Origin: a virus
DNA: 42,122 nt
Reading direction: 5' to 3' (one strand)
IMG/VR virus record: IMGVR_UViG_3300046817_000512
Span: 1 to 42,122 of that record
Both the position numbers and the translations under genes were made by a program. Below are positions 26,735-33,079 of the stretch, in pieces (the stretch's first letter is position 1; each line of letters begins with the position of its first letter). The notes under the pieces are model-generated. The model saw nothing but the letters and a program-made list of their open reading frames with translations. It was not told where the DNA came from and did no database searches.

Positions 26735-28879
26735 TCATCGGCTTATCCCCTGGGAGCCATTTTCGGTGTCCAGGCCGCTCATTCCCGACCTTTTCACCGT
26801 CCAAAGCTGGCCGTCTTCGACCATCTGGCGGATCACCTGCCGCGTGGCCTGCGGCTCGAAACCTTCTTCCTGAAACTGCTTGGCCAGCACCACGTAGACG
26901 TTGCGGCGGTGACCGGGTTTGGCGCTGAGCGGCAGCTTGTCGGCCCAGGCCCTTTTGACCTCGCGGAGGACCGCCTGTTCCAGCCTGCGGCGTTCCGGGT
27001 CGGCGTCGTCCAGTTCCCGGTCGGCCTTGAACATCCCCTGTTCCCAGGTCAGCCGCAGGCCGGTCTCGATCCCGGCGCTGGCGTAATTCGCCTTGCCCCG
27101 GGTCAGGATGCGCTCGTCGGGGCCATCCTCCGGCTTCACCAGATAGAGGCGGGACCTGACGCCAGCTTCCCAGGCGCCGCTGCCGCTGTAGCCCTTGCCG
27201 CCTGCGGCCTTCCCGGCGTCTGACGGGTGGCCCAGCAGGATGAGCGTCAGCGTGTGGCCCTGGGCCTCCTGCCGCTTGATCAGGCCGCCCAGGATGGTCT
27301 TCAGGAAGAAGTTCACCTGCCCCCGGTCGATCTCGTTTGCCGCGTAGACATCGGCCAAGGTGTCGAGGATCAAGAGAGCCGGTTTCAGCGCGTTGATCTC
27401 GGCTTCCAACGGGTCGAGGAACGGGCCTGCGGCGATGTTGCCGGTGCGGTCGAGGACCGCCAGCCGGTTCTCTTCGCCCACCCGGTCGGTGATGTGCAGA
27501 TCGGGGAACGGCCACCCGAGCGCGTAGCCCATGGCCCGTTTGATGTCGTCGGTCCTGCGGTGCAGTTCGTCGGCGTCGTCTTCGCAGCTGACCATGAGCA
27601 CGCGGCCCGGCTTCGTCGGCATCCCGAGCCACCGCACGCCCAGGCTGACGGCGGCGCCCAGCTGAAGGGCGATCAAGGATTTCCCCAGGCCGGAGCCCGC
27701 GTACAGGCTGTTCACCGCGCCTTCGACAATCCAGTCCTTCACCAGCCACTGGCGGTCCGGGGCTTGGCCATGGAACGGGGTGACCAGCTTCATCCGGGGC
27801 GGCGGGCCCGCAGGCTTTCCAGTGTCGAATTCACCCGCGGCCGGGGTCTCGGGCGGCATCGCTTCGTTCAGCCGCTCGCCCCAGCTGTTCTCAGGCTGAG
27901 GGTTTGGGCGCGGTTGCGCCGCCGCCGCCTTCACCTTCGTGTCCCACCCCTTCATCGCGTAAGCCCACTTGCGGCGAAGCTCACTGATCCCCCGGCCTTC
28001 GTGTTCCAGCTTCTCGGCGTTCGACATCTGGCCGAATTCAAGCCCGCTGAGGCGGCTCTTCGTGGTCCGCTCATAGTTCCCCCACAGCCGGTCGATCTCG
28101 GCCTCCTGGGCGGCCCTAGAGGGCGGCACGGGGCTTTCCCGGTACAAGTCCACCACCGCGCCCCAGACGGCTTGCAGCAGCTTCTCCTCGCGTCCGTTCA
28201 CCGTCAGGCCGAAGGCGTTCTGCTCGACCGGCGTGGGCGTGTGTTCTCCCACCTGGTCGGTTCCGCCGTGTTCCAGCCGCAGGGTCTCGATGGCGTCGAT
28301 CAGCCAGTCCGGGGCGGTCATGATCTCGACCTGCCAGGGCGCCGCGCCGGGCTCCCAGCTGTAGGCGTTGCCGGATGCATGGCGGCTCGGCGGCAGCATC
28401 GCGAAACCCCCCTGGCCACGCACGTCCACCCCGGTCGGCGTCTTGAAGGTCGGTGGTCGCCAGCCCAGCGGCGCCCGGAACAGCAGCTGCCGCCCGCCGC
28501 CGCCCGTCCGCTGGATGGGGGTCTCGGGCTCCATGTTCGAATTGTGGACGGCCAGCAGCCCGGTCCACCACGCCTCGGCCTGCTGGCCGGGCTTATTGTC
28601 GAGGTCGAGGACCCAGGCGCCGCTCGACGCGCTGCCGGTGATGGTCCCCATGTTCCTGTGGCGCCGGTAGTCGCCGGTCTCGGGATCGTACCAGCGCCCG
28701 AAGATGGTCGGCGAGGTCAGCGTGTCCTGAAATTCGATCCAGGCCAGCAGCGGCCTTTTCCACTGGCCGCCGTCCTGCGGCATGTGCGCCGGGATCACCT
28801 GAAGATCGAGTTTGCGGTAGAGCGCCGCCCAGCTGGCCGGTGATGCGAACTCGTCGTCGAAGTCGAAGGGCGCGGTCAT
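26735..28879 (-). CDS. Primase/polymerase-helicase fusion protein
   Basis: This 714-residue replication protein has an N-terminal primase-polymerase (archaeo-eukaryotic primase type) domain. It shows the catalytic DLD (residues 92-94, in WVLDLDNKPG), TGGGGRQLLF (125-134) and a later PSRHASGN motif (164-171). After a linker, a RecA-like helicase follows, with Walker A GSGLGKS (395-401) and Walker B LLILDTLAD (502-510). A winged-helix-like end follows (TRQVIRQMVEDGQLWTVKRS). It should both prime and unwind at the phage origin. I chose the ATG at 28879; a TTG lies three codons upstream. It lies directly after the SSB-tailed gene. Confidence 0.88.
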   Translation of the reverse strand: MTAPFDFDDEFASPASWAALYRKLDLQVIPAHMPQDGGQWKRPLLAWIEFQDTLTSPTIFGRWYDPETGDYRRHRNMGTITGSASSGAWVLDLDNKPGQQAEAWWTGLLAVHNSNMEPETPIQRTGGGGRQLLFRAPLGWRPPTFKTPTGVDVRGQGGFAMLPPSRHASGNAYSWEPGAAPWQVEIMTAPDWLIDAIETLRLEHGGTDQVGEHTPTPVEQNAFGLTVNGREEKLLQAVWGAVVDLYRESPVPPSRAAQEAEIDRLWGNYERTTKSRLSGLEFGQMSNAEKLEHEGRGISELRRKWAYAMKGWDTKVKAAAAQPRPNPQPENSWGERLNEAMPPETPAAGEFDTGKPAGPPPRMKLVTPFHGQAPDRQWLVKDWIVEGAVNSLYAGSGLGKSLIALQLGAAVSLGVRWLGMPTKPGRVLMVSCEDDADELHRRTDDIKRAMGYALGWPFPDLHITDRVGEENRLAVLDRTGNIAAGPFLDPLEAEINALKPALLILDTLADVYAANEIDRGQVNFFLKTILGGLIKRQEAQGHTLTLILLGHPSDAGKAAGGKGYSGSGAWEAGVRSRLYLVKPEDGPDERILTRGKANYASAGIETGLRLTWEQGMFKADRELDDADPERRRLEQAVLREVKRAWADKLPLSAKPGHRRNVYVVLAKQFQEEGFEPQATRQVIRQMVEDGQLWTVKRSGMSGLDTENGSQGISR

Positions 28880-28938
28880 CACCGGCAAGGGCTTTCGAAA
28901 AGCCCCCGGCCCGCCCGAAGGCGAACCGGGGATGAGGT

Positions 28939-29613
28939 TCAGAAGTCGTCTTCCACGGTCACCGGCTGCTGGGCGGCCGCGGGCGTTTCTGCGGCCTTGG
29001 CGGCGGCGGTTTCGGCCTGCCCGTGGTCTTCCGCCTCGGCGGGGATCACCCCGTCAGCGGGCAGCTGCGAGGGCCGGGGTATCCACTTGAAGATCGACCA
29101 GCGGGGCATGTAGTTCTGGCTCGACACCGACTTGCCGCTGGCGTCTTTCCCCGACGACTGCACCGCTTCCGTACCGTCCAGCTTCACCACCGGCAGCTGG
29201 CCGGGGTGTTCCTTCAGGCCCGCCAGATAGGCGTCGTGCAGGGCGTCCATGCCCTTGATGCTGACCTGGGCGTTGGCGGCCATCTCGCGCACGTCGCCGC
29301 CGCTCTGGGCCCCCAGGAGCATGTGGACCCGGAAGCCCGCCCGGTGGTTCTTCGACGGCTTGTCGGGCAGCGGCTGGCCGTACTTGGCCACGATGATCGA
29401 CGGGGCGTCGTTGGTCGGGAAATAGAGCCAGCCCAGTTCGATGTTCTCCATGTCGAACACCGCCTGAAACACCGGGGTGATCTCCACCGTCTTGCTGTCC
29501 CAGCCGTCCGCCTCCTGGGTGCGGTCCACCCGGAAGATGCGCCCGGCGCGGGCGTCGTATTTGATGATCGGCGTGCGGTTGCCGCCGTCGCTTTTCGGCA
29601 GGTTCAAGGCCAT
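28939..29613 (-). CDS. Putative single-strand DNA-binding protein with acidic C-terminal tip
   Basis: The protein has 224 residues. It begins MALNLPKSDGGNRTPIIKYD and has a beta-rich body (FRVDRTQEADGWDSKTVEIT, ELGWLYFPTNDAPSIIVAKY, RAGFRVHMLLG). An Ala/Glu-rich flexible tail ends VTVEDDF. A compact beta body with a disordered tail and an acidic, Phe-ended tip is the design of phage and bacterial single-strand DNA-binding proteins, where the tip recruits helicase or primase. It is encoded just before the primase-helicase. The inference is structural and contextual; I recognise no OB-fold signature. Confidence 0.6.
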   Translation of the reverse strand: MALNLPKSDGGNRTPIIKYDARAGRIFRVDRTQEADGWDSKTVEITPVFQAVFDMENIELGWLYFPTNDAPSIIVAKYGQPLPDKPSKNHRAGFRVHMLLGAQSGGDVREMAANAQVSIKGMDALHDAYLAGLKEHPGQLPVVKLDGTEAVQSSGKDASGKSVSSQNYMPRWSIFKWIPRPSQLPADGVIPAEAEDHGQAETAAAKAAETPAAAQQPVTVEDDF

Positions 29614-29667
29614 TTTCACGTCTCACTTTTCACGTGCCGCCGAAGGGCGGCGGCGCCCTTCACACGG

Positions 29668-29928
29668 TCAAAATTCGAAGCGGTTGCGGAGGATCAGCCC
29701 GATGTCCTCGGCGTCGATGGCCTCGGCGCGCTTTTCCAGCAATTCAAGGATCGGCTCTTCCCAGGCGCCGGGGATGTTCAGGCTCTGGCCGAGCAGCCAC
29801 GCCTCGACCTCTTCAAGGTCGTAACGGGTCATCGCCAAGTCGATCCGGGCGACGATCTGGTCCCAGATGCCGGTCTTCTTCGCCGCGTAGCTGCTGGCCG
29901 GGCTGAGGGCGTCGGCGAGCTTACCCAT
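29668..29928 (-). CDS. Small hypothetical protein
   Basis: This 86-residue, helical, acidic protein starts MGKLADALSPASSYAAKKTG and contains DLEEVEAWLLGQSLNIPGAW and EPILELLEKRAEAIDAEDIG. It lies in the replication operon, overlaps the previous gene by 8 bp, and is followed by 54 bp without features before the SSB-like gene. No family is recognised. Confidence 0.65.
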   Translation of the reverse strand: MGKLADALSPASSYAAKKTGIWDQIVARIDLAMTRYDLEEVEAWLLGQSLNIPGAWEEPILELLEKRAEAIDAEDIGLILRNRFEF

Positions 29929-30130
29929 GGTCAGTCCGCCCGCCCCTGGTCACCCCGTCCTTCCGCGACCAGCTGTGCCGTAGGTAGCGGTTGGCGATGG
30001 CGTTGTGCAGCTGCCGGTCGGTGACCCCCAGTTCGTCGGCGATCAGCCGCAGGTCCACGTTCCCGGCCAGCAGCGCGCGGACCCGCTCTTGGCGGTCCCA
30101 GGTCCAGAAGCCGGGGGGGAGCTTGGCCAT
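29921..30130 (-). CDS. Small HTH protein
   Basis: This 69-residue protein starts MAKLPPGFWTWDRQERVRAL and carries AGNVDLRLIADELGVTDRQL followed by HNAIANRYLR. That is a textbook helix-turn-helix of the GcrA or sigma-region-4 kind (recognition helix around residues 39-48). I chose the ATG at 30130 because it shares a base with the previous TGA (TGATG); a GTG lies one codon upstream. It may regulate the replication operon or assist initiation. Confidence 0.65.
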   Translation of the reverse strand: MAKLPPGFWTWDRQERVRALLAGNVDLRLIADELGVTDRQLHNAIANRYLRHSWSRKDGVTRGGRTDHG

Positions 30131-30342
30131 CACCCCGCGTCCAGATCGACAAGTTCAGGAGCTTCAGGTTCGGGCTGGGCGCCGGTGTGCAGCTGCGGGC
30201 TGCGGCGGCGGCGGTGGTCGCGGGCCTCGCCCTTGCAGCGCGGGCACATGCGCGGGTAGCCGGGCTCGCCGCCGTCGATGATGATGCAGCATCCTTCGCA
30301 GATCAGCCCGCGCAGGATCATGTCGGCGACCTCTCCCATCAT
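30130..30342 (-). CDS. Small zinc-ribbon-like protein
   Basis: The product has 70 residues. LICEGCCIIIDGGEPGYPRM followed by CPRCKGEA gives two cysteine pairs (C-x-x-C and C-x-x-C), about 18-20 residues apart, typical of a zinc ribbon. The rest is a basic, then acidic and Pro-rich tail. It starts at 30342 overlapping the stop of RuvC (ATGA) and its stop is shared with the next gene. Zinc ribbons of this size in replication operons often bind nucleic acid. The exact role is unknown. Confidence 0.65.
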   Translation of the reverse strand: MMGEVADMILRGLICEGCCIIIDGGEPGYPRMCPRCKGEARDHRRRRSPQLHTGAQPEPEAPELVDLDAG

Positions 30343-30833
30343 GCCGCCTCGACGCGCAGCTGGCGCAGGCCGTGATCGGCGATCAGTGCCGCGTCGGCCC
30401 GCCCGTGGTGCTTGACCAGCGGCCACAGGCTCGATTGCAGGGGCCAGCGGACGGAGGCCACCTTGCGGCTTTCGTCTTTCTCGCCCTTCACCCCCGCCGC
30501 CTTCTTCCAGACGGTCGGGACGACTTCATGCAGCGGCAGGAAGCTGGCCATGCAGACGCCGCGCAGCAGGCCGTAGACCTCGCCGAACGCGAACCCCTGC
30601 ACGGCGCCCTCGCCGGGCATCGACCAGACCCGCTCGATCCAGACCTCGGCGATCTCGTGGGCGTGGCTGTCGATGATGTGGGCCAGCTTGTAGCCGTCCA
30701 GTTCGCGCTTCGACTTCAGCGTCAGGACCGGCATGTCGTAGACTTCCACCAGGCGGCCTGTGCCGATCTCGACCAGGGCCAGCGCCCCGTTCAGGCCGGG
30801 GTCGATCCCGAGGACCAGATCGGCGGGCATCAT
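30339..30833 (-). CDS. RuvC-like Holliday junction resolvase
   Basis: This 164-residue protein has the RNase H-fold motifs of RuvC: GIDPGLNGALAL (catalytic D11), VWIERVW (E67) and HHGRADAALIA (D147, with H142/H143). It should resolve branched DNA formed during replication and recombination and so prepare concatemers for packaging. Length is near that of bacterial RuvC (about 173). It overlaps both the Cro-like gene and the zinc-ribbon gene by 4 bp, so it is co-expressed with the replication genes. Confidence 0.85.
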   Translation of the reverse strand: MMPADLVLGIDPGLNGALALVEIGTGRLVEVYDMPVLTLKSKRELDGYKLAHIIDSHAHEIAEVWIERVWSMPGEGAVQGFAFGEVYGLLRGVCMASFLPLHEVVPTVWKKAAGVKGEKDESRKVASVRWPLQSSLWPLVKHHGRADAALIADHGLRQLRVEAA

Positions 30834-31051
30834 GCGGCCCTTTCTTTTCGGCTTCGGGCTTCCGCCGCGACGGCCAGTTCATGCAGGGTCGCGAGGCCTT
30901 CGTCGGCCAGCCTGCGCCAGTGTTCAGCCGGGATGCTGTCGCGGACGAACCACGATTTCACGGTCTCGAATTTCTTCGGGTCGAGGCCCAGGCGGTCGCG
31001 GACTTTCTGGGGCCCGCCCGCGTCCCGGATGATTTCGGCATGTGTCCGCAT
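30830..31051 (-). CDS. Cro-like repressor / small HTH regulator
   Basis: The 73-residue protein reads MRTHAEIIRDAGGPQKVRDR followed by LGLDPKKFETVKSWFVRDSI and PAEHWRRLADEG. The pattern of a short helix, GLDPKKFETVKSW and R-x-SIPAEHW matches the compact HTH of Cro-type and carph-isopro proteins. It is the first gene of the leftward replication operon and is divergent from the CI-like gene, the classical switch layout. A role in repressing CI or its own promoter is inferred from layout. Confidence 0.75.
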   Translation of the reverse strand: MRTHAEIIRDAGGPQKVRDRLGLDPKKFETVKSWFVRDSIPAEHWRRLADEGLATLHELAVAAEARSRKERAA

Positions 31052-31145
31052 AACGCCGCATCCTGAAACGGTCAGGATGGTTCAGCAAGCCACAAAATCA
31101 GGGTTCACGGATCGCTGAACTCAGAGTAGGCAGTTTGCACACGCT
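31052..31145. promoter_or_regulatory. Divergent CI/Cro operator region
   Basis: The 94 bp between the two divergent regulators carry ATCCTGA-AACGG-TCAGGAT (31060-31078), a perfect 7-bp inverted repeat. A second dyad, GTTCA-CGGATCGC-TGAAC, lies at 31103-31120. GGTTCAGC (31079-31086) additionally matches the inverse of GCTGAAC (31114-31120). These are the obvious operators of the lysogeny switch. Exact promoters cannot be fixed; an AAATCAGGGTTCAC patch in the middle is relatively AT-rich. Confidence 0.7.
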
Positions 31146-31724
31146 ATGGACACCATCGGAAAACGCCTGACCGACGCCCGTAAGAAACGGGGCTTCGCGA
31201 CCGCCAAGGATGCGGCGCTGGCCATGGGCGTGGCGATCTCCACCTACACCCAGCACGAACTCGCCGAGCGGTTCCTGCCCGCCAGGAAGGCCGCCCTCTA
31301 CGCCGCCTTCTTCAGGACCGAACCGGAATGGCTGCTGTATGGCCGCACGGCCAACGGCGACGGGGGCCCGGCCTGCGTCCAGCTGGTCGATGAGGGTGGT
31401 GTCGAAGTCCGCGAAATTCCAGGTCCGCCCTGCCTGACGCCCCTGACGAAAGCCTATGAAATCAGTCAGAAAGACGGCATGGGCGAGGCTTTCGTCGGGT
31501 GGTGCGCGTTTTTCGAAATGCCGGAGGAAGAGAACGCGCCGATCTTGGAGGGCCCACTTTCGGTCGTCGCCGTGCGCGGTCCTCAGGGTTTGACCCTATA
31601 CGCCCGCCGCGTGCGCGCCTCAGCCATCCCCGGGCGGTTCCACCTGCTGCCGCTCCTGGGCGATCCTGAACTCGACGTGGAAGTGGTTTGGAACGCCCTG
31701 ATCACCGGATTGTGCCCGGCCTAA
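31146..31724 (+). CDS. CI-like prophage repressor
   Basis: This 192-residue protein has an N-terminal XRE helix-turn-helix (RLTDARKKRGFATAKDAALA, then MGVAISTYTQHELAER). The C-terminal region (ILEGPLSVVAVRGPQGLTLY, then ARRVRASAIPGRFHLLP) resembles the beta-rich oligomerisation part of S24-type repressors. I see no convincing Ser/Lys catalytic pair, so self-cleavage is uncertain. It is transcribed away from the Cro-like gene across the operator region. It should maintain lysogeny. No clear ribosome site precedes the ATG, so the mRNA may be nearly leaderless. Confidence 0.8.
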   Translation: MDTIGKRLTDARKKRGFATAKDAALAMGVAISTYTQHELAERFLPARKAALYAAFFRTEPEWLLYGRTANGDGGPACVQLVDEGGVEVREIPGPPCLTPLTKAYEISQKDGMGEAFVGWCAFFEMPEEENAPILEGPLSVVAVRGPQGLTLYARRVRASAIPGRFHLLPLLGDPELDVEVVWNALITGLCPA

Positions 31725-31887
31725 GGTGAAACCCTGAGACCGTCTGCGAAGAACCCTTATACATCTGGTGACATATATAGGCAGATCGCACCGTTGTGAT
31801 CCTTAAAGAACAGTGGTCTGGCGATTTCATATTGCACGGGTCCGTCATCCGGGTCTTCGATGAGCCTCACCCAGGAGGGCTCTGTCG
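31725..31887 (+). promoter_or_regulatory. AT-richer control region before the rightward operon
   Basis: This 163-bp gap carries TTATAC and a TATATAGG patch (31757-31780). It also has the dyads ATCTG/CAGAT (31763-31767 and 31782-31786) and GATCGCAC-CGTT-GTGATC (31784-31801, imperfect), then a strong AGGAGGG ribosome site (about 31873). It is probably the rightward early promoter region with an operator. No -35/-10 pair with good spacing could be fixed. Confidence 0.5.
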
Positions 31888-32208
31888 ATGCACGCGCCCG
31901 CGTACTTTTGCCCCGCCGCCCACCATGACCGCGTGGTCCTCGACACCGGCGAGTGGTCCGATGCGATCCTGACGGGTCGCGACGGGCCGGAGACGCCCGA
32001 AGACGGCATGGGCCTGCGGATCACCTACGTGGGCACCGGCACGATCCCCTCGGTGACCCTGAACGGCCCGGACGGCGAAATCGAACTGGTCGGCCAGCAG
32101 GAAATCATGCAGGCCACGGACGCCCTGGTGACCTGCAACCGGCTGGCCAGCGGCTTCGGCCTGCCGATCCCCTACCACCGCTGGCGCGGCCTTCAGAGGG
32201 GCAGCTGA
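31888..32208 (+). CDS. Hypothetical protein, first gene of the rightward operon
   Basis: This 106-residue protein begins MHAPAYFCPAAHHDRVVLDT and contains RITYVGTGTIPSVTLNGPDG. A helical end follows (EIMQATDALVTCNRLASGFG). The Cys/His cluster in the first 15 residues (CPAAHHD) might bind metal. The start has a strong AGGAGGG ribosome site. No family is recognised. Being first in the operon, it may be expressed soonest after infection or induction. Confidence 0.7.
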   Translation: MHAPAYFCPAAHHDRVVLDTGEWSDAILTGRDGPETPEDGMGLRITYVGTGTIPSVTLNGPDGEIELVGQQEIMQATDALVTCNRLASGFGLPIPYHRWRGLQRGS

Positions 32209-32209
32209 G

Positions 32210-32335
32210 ATGCGCCAGACCGGCCACTACCTCGCCCAGCTGTTCAACCTTGCCGTGATCTGCTTCGGGGTCGGCGCCGTCGCCTACCTGCTGACCAGGG
32301 CTTTCGCCCACGCCTTCCCAGGGGTGCTGTCATGA
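32210..32335 (+). CDS. 41-residue single-helix membrane protein
   Basis: MRQTGHYLAQLFNLAVICFG continues with a hydrophobic helix VGAVAYLLTRAFAHAFPGVL. The start lies 1 bp after the previous stop and the TGA overlaps the next ATG (ATGA). The clean hydrophobic helix (about residues 10-27) and the tight overlaps support a real small membrane protein. Its function is unknown; small membrane proteins of early phage operons can act in superinfection exclusion. Confidence 0.7.
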   Translation: MRQTGHYLAQLFNLAVICFGVGAVAYLLTRAFAHAFPGVLS

Positions 32336-32550
32336 TCCGCGAGGAAACCAGCTTCTTCATGGTCTGGACGAAGAAGGGCCACGTGCCCCGCTTCACCCAC
32401 AACACCCGTGCGGAAGCCGAGGCCGAGGCCGAGCGGCTGGCCGCCCAGGCGCCGGGGAAGAAGTTCGTGGTGCTTCAGGCGGTGTCGAAATTCCACGTGC
32501 CCGCCGAGCCGCAGGTCGGCACGATCAGCGCGCAGAGCTTTGGCGTATGA
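32332..32550 (+). CDS. Small conserved phage protein
   Basis: This 72-residue product contains SFFMVWTKKGHVPRFTHNTR, followed by AEAEAEAERLAAQAPGKKFV and VLQAVSKFHVP. This strand-helix-strand pattern (F-x-V-W ... P-x-x-x-H-x-T ... A-x-x-E-A-x-R-L-A ... F-x-V-L) is a recurring small phage protein that I know only as a family of unknown function. It overlaps both neighbours by 4 bp. Confidence 0.7.
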   Translation: MIREETSFFMVWTKKGHVPRFTHNTRAEAEAEAERLAAQAPGKKFVVLQAVSKFHVPAEPQVGTISAQSFGV

Positions 32551-32843
32551 CCACCCCGCCGCCCCTGCCGGTGAAGGCGCCGCCCGCGCCCTACAAACCG
32601 CCTGATCGGCTGGAACACGCCTTTGATCCGCCGAAGGTCCGCATGTCGATGAACCTTTTCCCCGCCGATCCGCAGACTGAAATCCGGGTCCGCGAAGGCC
32701 CGAACTGCGTGTTCCTCGACTTCGAAACCAAGAACATCACCCTGAAGACCATCCGCCTGACGCTGCGCGAGGCGCGCACCATGGCCGTCCACATGAACCG
32801 CATTGCCTACCGGGTTCAGCACCGCCCAGCCGACAGGCCCTGA
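32547..32843 (+). CDS. Hypothetical protein
   Basis: The product has 98 residues. It begins with a Pro-rich head (MTTPPPLPVKAPPAPYKPPD), followed by RMSMNLFPADPQTEIRVREG and LDFETKNITLKTIRLTLREA. The second half is beta-rich and then helical (ARTMAVHMNRIAYRVQ). No family is recognised. Its stop shares one base with the next ATG. Confidence 0.65.
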   Translation: MTTPPPLPVKAPPAPYKPPDRLEHAFDPPKVRMSMNLFPADPQTEIRVREGPNCVFLDFETKNITLKTIRLTLREARTMAVHMNRIAYRVQHRPADRP

Positions 32844-33079
32844 TGACCCGCCGCATCCCGACCATGAAAGACGTTGAGCGCCACGGCTACGCGGTGTTCC
32901 CCGATGACGTTGTAGACGCCCTCCTGGGGCCGATGCCGCCCGGCATGAAGCGCGAAGACGCGCGGCCCTATCACCCTGAAACGTGGCCCCCGGACAAGCC
33001 CGGCCTCGAATATCTGCACCGCGCTCTGGCCCGCGAACTGATCACGAAAATGAAAAAGCAGCGCCGCTTCAGGACATGA
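32843..33079 (+). CDS. Hypothetical protein
   Basis: This 78-residue protein starts MTRRIPTMKDVERHGYAVFP and continues DDVVDALLGPMPPGMKREDA. It ends with a basic helix (LARELITKMKKQRRFRT). The layout suggests a small nucleic-acid or protein-binding factor. The stop overlaps the start of the methyltransferase (ATGA), indicating coupling between the two. The function is unknown. Confidence 0.65.
   Translation: MTRRIPTMKDVERHGYAVFPDDVVDALLGPMPPGMKREDARPYHPETWPPDKPGLEYLHRALARELITKMKKQRRFRT

Noticed and set aside
26448-27749. 433-codon minus-strand frame next to the helicase
   Set aside because: Apart from its last ~75 codons, which I list separately as a doubtful leader gene, it is an Arg/Gly/Pro shadow of the primase-helicase gene.
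27227-28843. 538-codon plus-strand frame over the primase-helicase
   Set aside because: It is Arg/His/Gln-rich, mirrors codon positions of the minus-strand gene, and contains none of the motifs of a real protein.
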